Source of the DNA: a bacterium
Lineage (GTDB): Bacteria; Joyebacterota; Joyebacteria; Joyebacterales; Joyebacteraceae
DNA length: 64,000 nucleotides
Assembly (NCBI GenBank): GCA_025774935.1
Contig: JALGZK010000002.1
Coordinates: 124,001 to 188,000, forward strand
Direction: 5' to 3'
The notes beneath the pieces are model-generated. The model did no database searches. It worked only from the letters and a program-made list of their open reading frames with translations, and was not told where the DNA came from. Both the position numbers and the translations under genes were made by a program. This document shows, in pieces, positions 1 to 8,586 of this stretch; positions within the stretch are counted from its first letter, which is position 1; each line of letters opens with the position of its first letter.

Positions 1-1475
1 AACCCGAGCGCGACCGAGCAGATCGGAAGCGCGGCTGACTCGCACACGACGAGCGTCGCTCCGTTGGGAAGCGTGTCGCGCGCGAAACACAGGTCGGCCC
101 TCTCCGCGAGGATCATCGGCCGCACGAACTCCCCGGGAGGCTGCCACGAGGCGGCAGGTTCGCGGACGACCCCCGCCCGCCGGACCGACGTGCGGTCGAG
201 CAGGGCGGCGAGCTCCTGCGAGCGGTCACCCTCCGGAATGTCCGCCTCCGCCGGAGTGTAGGTCACCACCGACGCGTTGCCCGGAGCGAGGTACGCCTCC
301 GCGACGCGCCGGACGTCGTCCGTCGACACCGCCGCGAGACGGTCGACGTAGTCCGAGGCGTAGCGGTAGTCGCCGAACGTCTCGAAGAGGCCCATGGTGT
401 ACGCGATCGAGTCCGCGGTCTCATGCTCGAGCACGTACGACGCCTCGAGCCGGCGGAGGTTCTTCTCCATCTCGTCGGCCGCGATCGGTTCCGACACGAG
501 TCTCGCGATCTCCTGGAAGATCGCCTCGGTCGTTCGGTCGACGTCCGCGGCGGAACGCACGACGGCCCTCACCACGAGCGTGCCGAGGTCACGCTGCGCC
601 GACACGAACGCCCCGACGTCACTCACGAGCCCCTGGGTCACCTGGAGCGACTTCCTGAAGCGCGAGCTCCGCCCGACGCCGAGAAGCCCGCAGAGCGCGT
701 CGAGCGGCGGGATGTCCGCGTCGAGAACGGGAGGCGTGTGGAACGCGACAGCGAGGTACGACTGCTCGAGCCGGCCCGTGATGTTCCTCGCGCGGAGCGC
801 CCTCTGGGGAGGCTCCGGCTCCGGTGGCGGCGTCCCTGCCCCGCCGGGCGGGATCGTCTCGAGGAACTCGTGCGCGCGCTCGACGACCTCGTTCCGGTCG
901 ATGTCTCCGACCACGACCTGAACGAGATTGTCTGGAGCGTAGCGAAGTCGGTGGAAGGCAGCGAGATCCGCGGGAGTGACGCTCGACAGCGTCTCGGGCG
1001 TTCCAACGACAGGAATCCGGCAGGGATGCTCGAGGTACGCCGTCTCCATGAGACGTCGCCACAGGAAGGTGCCCGGGTCGTTCTCCCCGCTCCTCGCTTC
1101 CTCGACGATCACGGAGCGCTCGCGCTCGACGTCGTCGGGACCGAAGACGGGCGACCGCGCCGCTACGGCCTGGGCCCTGAGCACTTCTTGCCAGCCGTCA
1201 GCCGGGACGACCTGGTAGTAGAGCGTATGGTCGCATCCCGTCTGCGCGTTCAGATACCCGCCGGCGCCCTGGACGATCTGTGCGATGTCGACGAACGAGC
1301 CGCCGTCGCTTCCCTTGAAGAGCATGTGCTCGACGAAGTGAGCGATGCCGGAGAGTCCTTCCGGATCGTCGATCGACCCGGCGCGGACCCAGAGGTTCAG
1401 TGCGGCGACCGGGGCGGCGCGCATCTCTCTGACGAGGAGCGTGAGGCCGTTCGGGAGAATCTCCTTGTGGACCAG
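1..1475 (-). CDS. M16 (insulinase/processing-peptidase) family zinc peptidase, C-terminus outside window
   Basis: Reading leftwards, the product opens with a short beta-strand and then HFVEH at residues 46-50, the inverted zinc motif HxxEH of M16 peptidases. The third ligand region follows as ERERSVIVEEAR. The protein runs off the left edge. Family members degrade peptides or act as paired subunits in the envelope. No ATG, GTG or TTG precedes the conserved N-terminal strand. The best start is a CTG at 1475, four bases after a strong GGAGGAGGAG ribosome site. The next ATG (1424) would remove that strand. It follows the DUF885 gene by 22 bases and is probably co-transcribed, making a two-peptidase unit. 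Confidence 0.88.
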   Translation of the reverse strand, partial: MVHKEILPNGLTLLVREMRAAPVAALNLWVRAGSIDDPEGLSGIAHFVEHMLFKGSDGGSFVDIAQIVQGAGGYLNAQTGCDHTLYYQVVPADGWQEVLRAQAVAARSPVFGPDDVERERSVIVEEARSGENDPGTFLWRRLMETAYLEHPCRIPVVGTPETLSSVTPADLAAFHRLRYAPDNLVQVVVGDIDRNEVVERAHEFLETIPPGGAGTPPPEPEPPQRALRARNITGRLEQSYLAVAFHTPPVLDADIPPLDALCGLLGVGRSSRFRKSLQVTQGLVSDVGAFVSAQRDLGTLVVRAVVRSAADVDRTTEAIFQEIARLVSEPIAADEMEKNLRRLEASYVLEHETADSIAYTMGLFETFGDYRYASDYVDRLAAVSTDDVRRVAEAYLAPGNASVVTYTPAEADIPEGDRSQELAALLDRTSVRRAGVVREPAASWQPPGEFVRPMILAERADLCFARDTLPNGATLVVCESAALPICSVALG

Positions 1476-1497
1476 TGGACTCCTCCTCCCGGCGACG

Positions 1498-3147
1498 CTA
1501 CAGGAAGCTCCGGAGCTCGTCGGCGGACCTGAGGCCGAGCGAGACCTCCGCGAGTCGCGGTGGGAGGTTCCCGAGATCCATGAGCCTGTCGTGGAACGCC
1601 TTGAGGTCGAACGATTCGCCTGCAGCCTCCTCGAACCGCTTCCGGATGTCGAGAATCGCCAGCTTCCCGATCGTGTAGCTCATCGGCTGCGTCGGGCTCC
1701 CGCAGTAGCGCCTGACCTCGGCGGTGGCGTTCACGCGCTCGAGGCTCGCCTCGTCCATCATGAACTGGATGGCGTCCTCGACCGTCATCTCACCCCGCTG
1801 AAGGCTAGCGTCCACCACGACCCTCGCCGCACGCCAGGTGTTCTCCTTGAGCTGTGAGAGCCTGGCCTCCGCGTCCGTGTAGAACCCGGCCTCCCTCATC
1901 ATCTCCTCGCAGTAGAGAGCCCACCCCTCGCCGAAGACCGTGCTCCACGTGATCTTCCGCATCTTGTGCCGCCCGATGTTCGAACGCGTGATCTGGAGGT
2001 GGTGGCCCGGGTAGCCCTCGTGCAGCGCGATGACGGGGATCGTGTGCGACCCGTGCCCGCGGAGCTGCCGTTCCTGCTGGTCCTCAGGCAGATCGCGGTT
2101 GACCGGTGTCACGTAGAACTGGCCGCGCTGCTCGCTCTCGAAGGGACCGGCGGAGCTGTAGGCGGCGTACGGGAGGATGGCCCTGTAGAAGACCGGAGTG
2201 TCGATCACCTCGAGAGTCTCGTCCTCCGGGATCGTCACGAGGTCCTTGTCCCGGACGAAGTCGCGTGCGCGCTGCATCTCGGAGTCGTATCGGTGCCTGA
2301 GCTCGTCGCCCGACGGGTGGTCCAGCTTGAGCTCTTCGAGAATGTCGTGCCATCCCCGCTCCGGGTCGATCTCCCCGGCGACCTCCGCGAGCTTCTCCCT
2401 CGTCTCGGACAGCACGTTCCGACCGATTCCAATGAGCTCGTCGCTGTCGAGATCGAGCAGGTGGACGTTCGCCAACATCCACTCGTACTTCTCGCGCCCG
2501 ACGTGGAACGGCGCGTCCGACGCTTCCTCGAGCCGCTCGAGGTGTGTCGCCGCGTCCTCGAACGCCTCGGCCGCCGCCGTCCCAGCCGTCTCGAGGTCGG
2601 ACGCGAGTTCGGGAACCTCCTCCCCGAGGGCTGGTAGGACGCTCTCGACGAAAGCGATTCCGCCCCTGGCTCCCTCGATCCCCACTCGCGCGAAGACGGC
2701 CGGAGGGTTCGTCACGTTCTCCTTCATCGATGCGAGCACGCCCGGGATCTGTCTGAGCCTCGAGAGGAGGCTCCTCGCGCGCTCGGGGAGCGGAGCGAAG
2801 TTCCTGGTCAGGAGCAGGTTCATTCCGGAGAGGCCGGCGTAGATGTAGTCCGAGGGGACGCGCTCCGACTCGCGGAGCTCCTCGTGATGGAAGATGGAGC
2901 TCCTGAGCGTCGCGCGGAGGATCACGGCGTCGATGAGCGCGTCGGTTGACGCCTCCGTGAGGTCGAGGGCCTCGACGTCGGCGAGAAGGCGCTTCTTGCG
3001 TGCGTTCTCCTCCTCCAGCGCCGCGGCCGAGTAATCCCCGAGCTCGCCGTCTCGGTCGTGAATCCCGAACCATGTGGCGGACACGGGGCTGTCCTCGACC
3101 AACTCGTCGAGGTACCGGTCGATCAGTCTCTCCAGTTCGGCGCTCAC
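1498..3147 (-). CDS. DUF885 family metallopeptidase-like protein
   Basis: A 549-residue protein with HEGYPGHH and, further on, FGEGWALYCEEMM. Together these form the zinc-binding core (HExxxH-type plus distal Glu) of the DUF885 family, which is related to M2/M3/M32 helical carboxypeptidases. The C-terminus carries the family's conserved MSYTIGK segment. I place the start at the GTG of VSAELERLI, directly after GGGAGGAGTC. The frame remains open 68 codons upstream, but that extension is Pro/Arg-rich and looks non-coding. No signal peptide is visible, so a cytoplasmic peptidase or dipeptidase is the likely role; substrate unknown. The M16 peptidase lies immediately downstream. Confidence 0.9.
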   Translation of the reverse strand: MSAELERLIDRYLDELVEDSPVSATWFGIHDRDGELGDYSAAALEEENARKKRLLADVEALDLTEASTDALIDAVILRATLRSSIFHHEELRESERVPSDYIYAGLSGMNLLLTRNFAPLPERARSLLSRLRQIPGVLASMKENVTNPPAVFARVGIEGARGGIAFVESVLPALGEEVPELASDLETAGTAAAEAFEDAATHLERLEEASDAPFHVGREKYEWMLANVHLLDLDSDELIGIGRNVLSETREKLAEVAGEIDPERGWHDILEELKLDHPSGDELRHRYDSEMQRARDFVRDKDLVTIPEDETLEVIDTPVFYRAILPYAAYSSAGPFESEQRGQFYVTPVNRDLPEDQQERQLRGHGSHTIPVIALHEGYPGHHLQITRSNIGRHKMRKITWSTVFGEGWALYCEEMMREAGFYTDAEARLSQLKENTWRAARVVVDASLQRGEMTVEDAIQFMMDEASLERVNATAEVRRYCGSPTQPMSYTIGKLAILDIRKRFEEAAGESFDLKAFHDRLMDLGNLPPRLAEVSLGLRSADELRSFL

Positions 3148-3358
3148 GACTCCTCCCGGACGACAGACGAAAGCGGGCTTCGGGCCTCCGTGGCGGCCTT
3201 CGTCCCGCTCGTGGCTCCAGCGCGGCGGGTGCGTCGGCCCTTCGGCCGGCACCGCCGTCACAGGATTGTCCCATGCTGCCAGGGGGTTCTCAAGGGGATT
3301 CGCCGGGGGTCGTGCGTGACCCGCGGACTCCGTCGCGATTCCGCACCGCACCGCTGTC

Positions 3359-3688
3359 CTAGGCGCCTTTCCTGTAGATCGCCGCGCCCAGGCCGAGCGT
3401 CATCGCGCACTCGGCGAGCGCGCCGGCGAGCGAGTGGAATCGTCTGCGCGCGGACGCGCTCGTGGAGACCGGATGGCTCGCGGCAAGACGGCTCCCGTCG
3501 CCGAGCTCGACGATGAGCGTCCCCGTGGCCGGAGCCCGGCTCGGATGCCCCACGCCTCCGGTGCCCGCACCACCCTCGACGTCGAACCGCAGGTCCTCGC
3601 GGAGAAGCGAATTCACACGTTCGACGTCTCTCGTCGGGACGTGCCGCGCACCGATCCCGCGTTCCGGACGATCCGGTACCGCTTCCAC
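3359..3688 (-). CDS. Small hypothetical protein (109 aa)
   Basis: Unrecognised. The GTG start sits after GGAGGAGGTGACGAGA. Codon choice is strongly G/C in third position, like neighbouring genes. The sequence contains a Gly-rich turn (VEGGAGTGGVG), a beta-like stretch (GTLIVELGDGSRLAAS), and a hydrophobic end (LGLGAAIYRKGA). It could be a small beta-sheet protein with a C-terminal amphipathic or membrane-facing helix. About 210 bases separate it from the DUF885 gene, so it is probably its own unit. The repeat and hairpin at 3822-3881 lie upstream and may regulate it. Confidence 0.45.
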   Translation of the reverse strand: MEAVPDRPERGIGARHVPTRDVERVNSLLREDLRFDVEGGAGTGGVGHPSRAPATGTLIVELGDGSRLAASHPVSTSASARRRFHSLAGALAECAMTLGLGAAIYRKGA

Positions 3689-3821
3689 TCTCGTCACCTC
3701 CTCCGACCAGGGGCATCGAGAACCGGCCCGGCGCACCCGTCGTCATCGTCCCCGCCCCGCGCCGGTACCGCCGCAGACACCGGCTCGCCTGCCAGCCCTC
3801 GATCCCCCCTTCCAGAGATGT

Positions 3822-3848
3822 CGTACCGAGACACCGTACCGGGACATC
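3822..3848. repeat. Tandem 13-bp repeat inside an inverted GATGTC/GACATC pair
   Basis: CGTACCGAGACAC (3822-3834) is followed at once by CGTACCGGGACAT (3835-3847): 11 of 13 identical. The block is bracketed by GATGTC (3818-3823) and GACATC (3843-3848). It lies about 135 bases upstream of the small gene at 3688, so an operator for an unidentified repressor (TetR-like half-sites are similar in style) is possible. Confidence 0.6.
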
Positions 3849-3858
3849 AAACGAGCAA

Positions 3859-3881
3859 CGGGTGTGCCATCGGCACACCCG
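3859..3881. other. Perfect 10-bp hairpin, 3-base loop
   Basis: CGGGTGTGCC-ATC-GGCACACCCG forms a perfect stem. No T-run follows on either strand, so it is not a standard intrinsic terminator. It sits 11 bases from the 13-bp tandem repeat. Confidence 0.7.
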
Positions 3882-4009
3882 CGCACTCATCCTCTGTCAC
3901 CGCCCTGCTAATCCGCTGCGGGCCGAGTAGTTGGACCGGCCACCTGAAACGCAAAGACGGGCCGCTCACTCCAATGGAGCGCCCCGCCGTCAATCCGGTT
4001 CACACGCCC

Positions 4010-4027
4010 GCGGGCCGTCCGGCCCGC
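4010..4027 (-). terminator. GC hairpin downstream of the HAMP-like gene
   Basis: GCGGGCC-GTCC-GGCCCGC, a 7-bp stem just after the stop of the minus-strand gene at 4042. No T-tract follows, so termination is only suggested by position. The rest of the 3689-4041 gap holds no gene I can support. Confidence 0.4.
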
Positions 4028-4041
4028 CTCTCCCGCACCTC

Positions 4042-5010
4042 CTACCGTGTCGATTCCTCGGAGCGTCGCCGCTGTTCGTACGCCTCGAGCACGAGCCCCA
4101 GCCTCCTCAGGGACGACGCGAGCCTCGTCGCCGCACCGAGCCCGCTCGCCGCGCTCCGCTCCATGAGCTCGGCCACCCGGCTTCCGTCGACCCGCTCGGC
4201 ATCGACCGCCGCCAGCCGTATTCCGGAACCCGCGACCGCCTCCGCATCTGCGCGACGCCGCTCTAGTGGGCGCGCGGCCTGCCCGGCCACGTCGGCCATC
4301 GTCCTCGCAGCGTCCCGCATACCGTTGACCGCCCGAGCGAGCGCACCTTCGTCGATGTCCGACCGCGTCACCTCGTCGACCACCTCGTCGCCGAGAAGCT
4401 CGAGCTCGCGCGCGAGCCCGTCGAGTGACCTGAGCTTCGCGGAGACCTCCTCCGCTGTCGCTGCGTCGTCTCCGCCCCCGCGAGTCTCCCCGAGCATCCG
4501 GCGGGCATCCTCCAGGGAGCCTCCGGCCTTCCTCAGGATCGCGACCTCCGCTGCGGCTCCCTCCCTGAGCTCCTTCAGTGAGACGAGGAGCTCGTGGGAC
4601 GCTCTCATGATGTCCGGCGTAGCAGTCGCGACGGCGTCGGTTACGGTCCTGCTCGCGGAGAGATCGTGCTTCACATGTTCCGCGTCGCGGAGGAGCACCA
4701 CGAGCTTGTTGATCTCCGCGTTCAGCTCGGCCAGCTCGTCGGTACGAGGGAGCCTCGTGAGCACGTGATGGTCGCCTTTCCGCGCCGAGTAGCAGGCGGC
4801 GGTCAGGCGCCGGACGGCACGCGCCACCGCGCTCCCCCACACGGCCGCCACCACGAGTGCGAGGATGAGGACACCGCCGAGAACGAGCTGGATCGTCTTC
4901 GGCTCCGCCCCGAGAACGTACATCGCCAGGAGCACACCATCGTGGACGACGAGTGCGATCGCGACAAGAAGGACGATCTTGATCTCGATGCTGGGACCGG
5001 AGCGCTCCAT
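4042..5010 (-). CDS. Membrane-anchored HAMP/coiled-coil protein, MCP-like without the signalling tip
   Basis: From ATG 5010 (322 aa) there is a short basic/acidic start, two hydrophobic helices (about residues 9-32 and 39-61) and a HAMP-like stretch ending near LPRTDELAELNAEINKL. The remaining part is Ala/Glu/Arg-rich and alpha-helical, and would form a long coiled coil. The conserved methyl-accepting chemotaxis hairpin tip is absent, as are kinase and cyclase domains, so output is unknown. An earlier in-frame TTG (5079) and ATG (5070) exist, but the added residues are Ser/Arg/Pro-rich and do not improve the N-terminus. The gene appears monocistronic. Confidence 0.65.
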   Translation of the reverse strand: MERSGPSIEIKIVLLVAIALVVHDGVLLAMYVLGAEPKTIQLVLGGVLILALVVAAVWGSAVARAVRRLTAACYSARKGDHHVLTRLPRTDELAELNAEINKLVVLLRDAEHVKHDLSASRTVTDAVATATPDIMRASHELLVSLKELREGAAAEVAILRKAGGSLEDARRMLGETRGGGDDAATAEEVSAKLRSLDGLARELELLGDEVVDEVTRSDIDEGALARAVNGMRDAARTMADVAGQAARPLERRRADAEAVAGSGIRLAAVDAERVDGSRVAELMERSAASGLGAATRLASSLRRLGLVLEAYEQRRRSEESTR

Positions 5011-5257
5011 GAACCTGCCCGGAGTGGAGTCACCCGCGCACGGGGTGCGGGTCGATGCGCGCGATCTCATGACGAGCAAAAGAAGCTGTGCAGCGGGGAC
5101 GCGAGGCTCACGCGTCCACGGGAGGCACCGGCTTCTCCGTCACACCACTTTCTGCAAGGAACATGCCCGACCGCCCACCACCTCTCCCGCCCGAATTCGC
5201 GGGCGCGAGGGCATTCTCGGGTCGCTCCCGCCATCTTCCTCCGCCACGCCCTCCGCG

Positions 5258-6046
5258 TCAGTCGAGACGGTAGAGCTCGGGCCGCCTGTCCGCGAACGCG
5301 TCGTTCCTGGGCGTTACCGTCTTGTCGCGCGCGCGAGCGGGGTCGATCTCAGCCGTGATCACGACCTCCCCGGTCGCGTCCGCCTTCGCGAGGATCTCCC
5401 CGTCCGGTGCCACGATCTCGGAGAGCCCCGTGAACGTGAGCCGCTTCCCCGCGCGTTCCTCCGTCCCGATCCGGTTCGCGGTCACCGCGAAGACCCGGTT
5501 CTCAAGGGCCCGCGTGACCATCGCATCCTGGCAGTAGGGCAGGACCAGGTTCGCCGGGTGGCAGAGGATGTCGGCGCCCAGGAGCGCCAGCGAACGCGCG
5601 GACTCGGGGAAGATCCAGTCGAAGCAGATCATCATCCCGAGCCGCGCCCCGGCCGTCTCGACGACCTCGAACGGGCGGTCGCCTGGACGGAAGACGTCCT
5701 TCTCGGGGTAGAAGAGGTGGATCTTCCTGTAGACCGAGCGCGTCCCGTCGGGGGTGAGCATGACCGACGAGTTGAAGACGTCCTCCCCCGCTCTCTCAGC
5801 GAAGCCCACCACGATCACGCTTCCGCCTTGGGCGGCCAGGTCAGCAAGCGCCCCGATCTCGGCACCCGTGGGGTCCTGCGCGAGGGAGAGCGCCTCGTCC
5901 GGCGACTCGAACAGGTACCCCGAGAGCGCCAGCTCCGGAAGGACGTGGAGGTCCGCCTCCACGGAGGAGACGAGACGCCGGCACGCCTTCAGGTTTGCCT
6001 CTACCTCTCCGAAAGCGGGAGCGAACTGGACGGCAGCGACCTTCAT
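5258..6046 (-). CDS. Carbon-nitrogen hydrolase (nitrilase superfamily)
   Basis: A 262-residue single-domain protein with the complete nitrilase-fold catalytic triad: Glu in LPELALSGY, Lys in YRKIHLF, Cys in MICFDWIFPE. Such enzymes hydrolyse linear amides. The compact size and FDWIFPE context resemble omega-amidases and N-carbamoyl or beta-ureidopropionase-like amidases, but substrate cannot be read from the sequence. ATG 6046 gives the typical MKVAAVQFAP opening, in which Gln-Phe precedes the first turn. The gene is flanked by non-coding DNA on both sides, so it is probably transcribed alone. Confidence 0.92.
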   Translation of the reverse strand: MKVAAVQFAPAFGEVEANLKACRRLVSSVEADLHVLPELALSGYLFESPDEALSLAQDPTGAEIGALADLAAQGGSVIVVGFAERAGEDVFNSSVMLTPDGTRSVYRKIHLFYPEKDVFRPGDRPFEVVETAGARLGMMICFDWIFPESARSLALLGADILCHPANLVLPYCQDAMVTRALENRVFAVTANRIGTEERAGKRLTFTGLSEIVAPDGEILAKADATGEVVITAEIDPARARDKTVTPRNDAFADRRPELYRLD

Positions 6047-6153
6047 CGATGATACCCCTTCCGAGGACAGACACAGCGTTGCTCGATTGTCAGGAAGTTA
6101 CTGCAACGACAACTTCGGGCCGCGGCCGCGCGCACTGATGCGTCATTCAGCCG

Positions 6154-6169
6154 TGGCTTGCTTCTTGCA
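6154..6169 (+). promoter_or_regulatory. Candidate sigma-54 promoter (distal)
   Basis: TGGCTTG-CTTC-TTGCA fits the sigma-54 pattern TGGCACG-N4-TTGCW with exact GG-to-GC spacing, differing only at two internal -24 positions. It lies 115 bases upstream of a second, better copy and points the same way. Nearby, TTGTC (6088-6092) and GACAA (6108-6112) form a spaced inverted repeat that could be an enhancer-binding site. Confidence 0.45.
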
Positions 6170-6268
6170 TCGCAACCACATGACACCACGCCGGTTAGGT
6201 GATGGCAAGTCACGAGAGAAGCGCGCTCCTCCGGACAGCGCGGGAGCGGGAGATGGCTATGACCGGCG

Positions 6269-6284
6269 TGGCACGGGACTTGCT
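6269..6284 (+). promoter_or_regulatory. Consensus sigma-54 promoter
   Basis: TGGCACG-GGAC-TTGCT is a full match to the sigma-54 -24/-12 consensus TGGCACG-N4-TTGCW. The predicted start is near 6295, 34 bases before the ATG of the 271-residue unknown gene. This implies expression under RpoN and an enhancer-binding ATPase not present in the window. Confidence 0.75.
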
Positions 6285-6328
6285 TTTGAGGCGTCCACAT
6301 TCATCGACAACGCGATCGGAAATGACGC

Positions 6329-7144
6329 ATGTCCAATAGATCCAAGCGAGACAGCACGAAAAAGACTGCGACACGCGCCAAGGGACGGAGGCGCGCGCGA
6401 CGGAAGCTCGACGTCGGGAACGACGTTCAGACCTCCTACTTCTTCATGCTGAACTGCCTTCTCCACTCGCGGGTCCACACCGGTCTCGAGTCCAACTCCG
6501 ACTACTACGACGAAGACGTCAACGTCTATCTCGCGCATCTCCTGAACGCACACGTCGACCCGAAGTACCTCGCCCGGACGTCCTCCTGCATCGCGCTCGG
6601 CGACGCGGATCTCCGTCGCATGATCGACGAGGCGAACGACGACCGGGACCGTTTCATGATCTACAAGACGAACGCCGACTACCTTCTCATCGCTGTGAGC
6701 GTGTTCGACCGATTCGAGGACAAGCACTTCAACCGTCACGCGGCCTTCCACATCTCCAAGGAGACCTACGTCGGCCGCGCCGCCACCTACTACGAGATCG
6801 CCGCATCCTATGCCAACAAGCTCAACAGGGGGACGGGGGCTCTCGCGGAGGTCCTGCACAAGCTCTCCATCGGGATCGACAGCTACGTGAAGATCCTCTC
6901 CTACCTCCGCGGTCAGTACCTGGACTTCATCCGGAGGTACTCCCCCGGAGAGCTCTTCCACCTGGAGCGCTCGATCGAGCAGATCGAGCGGGACGAGACG
7001 ATCGAGCGGATGCGGAACGAGTTCCTCGATACCTACAACGCCTGGCTGAAGACTCCCAACGAGGATCTCAAGGGGCGTCTCCTCGAGCAGGCGAAGCACC
7101 TCAGGGACGTCGACCCCACGTTCGAGTTCGACCCACCCGCCTGA
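6329..7144 (+). CDS. Unknown protein behind sigma-54 promoter (271 aa)
   Basis: I do not recognise the family. The N-terminal 26 residues are very basic (SNRSKRDSTKKTATR followed by RRRARRK), resembling a nucleic-acid-binding or disordered tail. The remainder is mixed alpha-helical, rich in Tyr, His, Asp and Arg: FFMLNCLLHSRVHTG, KETYVGRAATYYEIAAS and LEEL-like helices near the end. There is no signal peptide or membrane span. It stands alone on the plus strand among minus-strand genes, with two sigma-54-type promoters in front and a terminator behind, so it is a regulated single-gene unit. The ATG at 6329 has only a weak ribosome site (GGAA). Confidence 0.85.
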   Translation: MSNRSKRDSTKKTATRAKGRRRARRKLDVGNDVQTSYFFMLNCLLHSRVHTGLESNSDYYDEDVNVYLAHLLNAHVDPKYLARTSSCIALGDADLRRMIDEANDDRDRFMIYKTNADYLLIAVSVFDRFEDKHFNRHAAFHISKETYVGRAATYYEIAASYANKLNRGTGALAEVLHKLSIGIDSYVKILSYLRGQYLDFIRRYSPGELFHLERSIEQIERDETIERMRNEFLDTYNAWLKTPNEDLKGRLLEQAKHLRDVDPTFEFDPPA

Positions 7145-7192
7145 CGGGCGGGGCCACGGCGGCGCGGAGTCACGGACGACCCGACTGAAGAA

Positions 7193-7218
7193 GACCCTCC
7201 TCAAGAACGAGGAGGGTC
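7193..7218. terminator. 10-bp hairpin after the unknown gene
   Basis: GACCCTCCTC-AAGAAC-GAGGAGGGTC is a perfect 10-bp stem, 49 bases after the stop at 7144 and between convergent genes. The T content after it is modest on the plus strand (CTGTCGTCTC). Confidence 0.65.
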
Positions 7219-7283
7219 CTGTCGTCTCTGGTCAGATAAACGGCGAAACGGCGGACGAGTCGACCTGCCCGCCGGTTCCGCAC

Positions 7284-7925
7284 CTACTGCGGGATGAAGA
7301 GCTCCGCTCCGACCGAGATGACGTTCGGGTTCGAGATGTCGTTGGCGGCGACGATCGCCTGCACCGTCACCCCGTACCGCTCCGCGATCGTCGCGAGGGT
7401 CTCGCCGCGCTGGACCGTGTGCGTGTAGCCGGTCCCGACGGAGCTCCTGAGCTGGGTGATCTCTTCCCTGAGACTCTCGTTCTCCCTCGTCACCTCGTCG
7501 AGGACGATCTCCATCCGCTGGAGCATGTCAGTGCGATCGCCTTCTCTGTCGGTGTCGACCGTCCTGATCCTGTCTTCGAGCTCTATCCCGAGCTGTTCCT
7601 GCCCTGTCCTGATCGCCTCGAGCCCGCGCGAGAAGTCGGTGTCGAGTCCCGCGAGCTGCTTCGAGAACTCACCGAGCTGGTACCGGAGAGCCGCGTTCTC
7701 TTCCTCGAGGATCGCGATTCTCCCCTCCAGCTGGAGGATCTTCTCGGACAGACTGGTCTGCCGTCGCTCGAAGTCCTCCTGGGCCTCCCACACGTCCTTC
7801 TTGACGGCGAGACCGCCCGTTCCGCAGCCGGACAGCGCGGTCCCCGCGACCACGACGGCGAGGAGCACCGTTCCCGTTCTCCACGCATTCACGCCCAAGA
7901 CGCGCGAGCGTCTCACGCTACCCAT
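7284..7925 (-). CDS. LysM lipoprotein with long coiled coil, last gene of the Tol-Pal operon
   Basis: A signal peptide ends in a lipobox (ALSGC, Cys near residue 34). A continuous coiled coil follows (about residues 45-160, with QEDFERRQTSLSEKILQLEG-type heptads), then a C-terminal LysM domain (YTHTVQRGETLATIAERYGV, ending at FIPQ). LysM binds peptidoglycan. This is the position where many Proteobacteria carry CpoB/YbgF, a trimeric coiled-coil protein that couples Tol-Pal to wall synthesis. Here the coiled coil is joined to LysM rather than TPR repeats. The start ATG follows GGAGGTTCGACT. The gap to pal is 89 bases. Confidence 0.9.
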   Translation of the reverse strand: MGSVRRSRVLGVNAWRTGTVLLAVVVAGTALSGCGTGGLAVKKDVWEAQEDFERRQTSLSEKILQLEGRIAILEEENAALRYQLGEFSKQLAGLDTDFSRGLEAIRTGQEQLGIELEDRIRTVDTDREGDRTDMLQRMEIVLDEVTRENESLREEITQLRSSVGTGYTHTVQRGETLATIAERYGVTVQAIVAANDISNPNVISVGAELFIPQ

Positions 7926-8014
7926 AGTCGAACCTCCTGCCCCCCGGACTTCCGTTCAGCGCATGCGGGCGTGGTCCACCCCAGGGACCACCGCCCAGCA
8001 GGAGGGCTGTCTGC

Positions 8015-8548
8015 CTACCCGGAGACCTGGAACTCGGCGCGCCTGTTCTTCGCCCACGCGTCCTCGGTCTCCCGGATGTCGATCGGGCGCTCCTCGCCGT
8101 AGCTGATGGTCGTGAGCCTGCCGGAATCGACGCCGAGCCCGACGAGGTAGCGCCTTGCGGCCAGCGCGCGCTGCTCGCCGAGAGCCATGTTGTACTCGTT
8201 CGTGCCGCGTTCGTCGCAGTGTCCCTCGATGAGCACCATCGTCTCCGGATGCTCGCGGAGATACGAAGCGATCCTGCCGAGCGTCGCCTCGTCCTGCGAA
8301 CGGATCCCGTACTGGTCGTACTCGAAGTGGATCGACTCGAACTCCGGCGTGGTCGGCTCGATGTAGACGTACTCCTCGACGGGCTCCTCCAGCGCGATGT
8401 CCTCGCCGACAAGGGCGTCGGCGTCCGTGGCCGTCGCCTCGGCCGTCGGCTCCGGGATCTCGTCGTCCGGACAGGGACAGCCAGAGAGGGCCAGCATGAG
8501 CGCGACCGACAGGACTCCAACAGCGAGATGAGCGAACGTCCTCCGCAT
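8015..8548 (-). CDS. pal: Peptidoglycan-associated lipoprotein Pal
   Basis: Signal peptide with lipobox LSGC (Cys about residue 24), an acidic Ala/Glu/Thr linker, then an OmpA-like domain. The domain contains IHFEYDQYGIRSQDEATL, LIEGHCDERGTNEYNMALGE and a terminal RRAEFQVSG, the hallmark Pal motifs for binding diaminopimelate in the wall. ATG 8548 follows AAGGAGGAAGAAA; an upstream in-frame start is less convincing. It lies directly after tolB (38 bases) and anchors the outer membrane to peptidoglycan as part of the Tol complex. Confidence 0.95.
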   Translation of the reverse strand: MRRTFAHLAVGVLSVALMLALSGCPCPDDEIPEPTAEATATDADALVGEDIALEEPVEEYVYIEPTTPEFESIHFEYDQYGIRSQDEATLGRIASYLREHPETMVLIEGHCDERGTNEYNMALGEQRALAARRYLVGLGVDSGRLTTISYGEERPIDIRETEDAWAKNRRAEFQVSG

Positions 8549-8586
8549 TTTCTTCCTCCTTGGCGAAAACCGCTCCGCCTTGCGAC

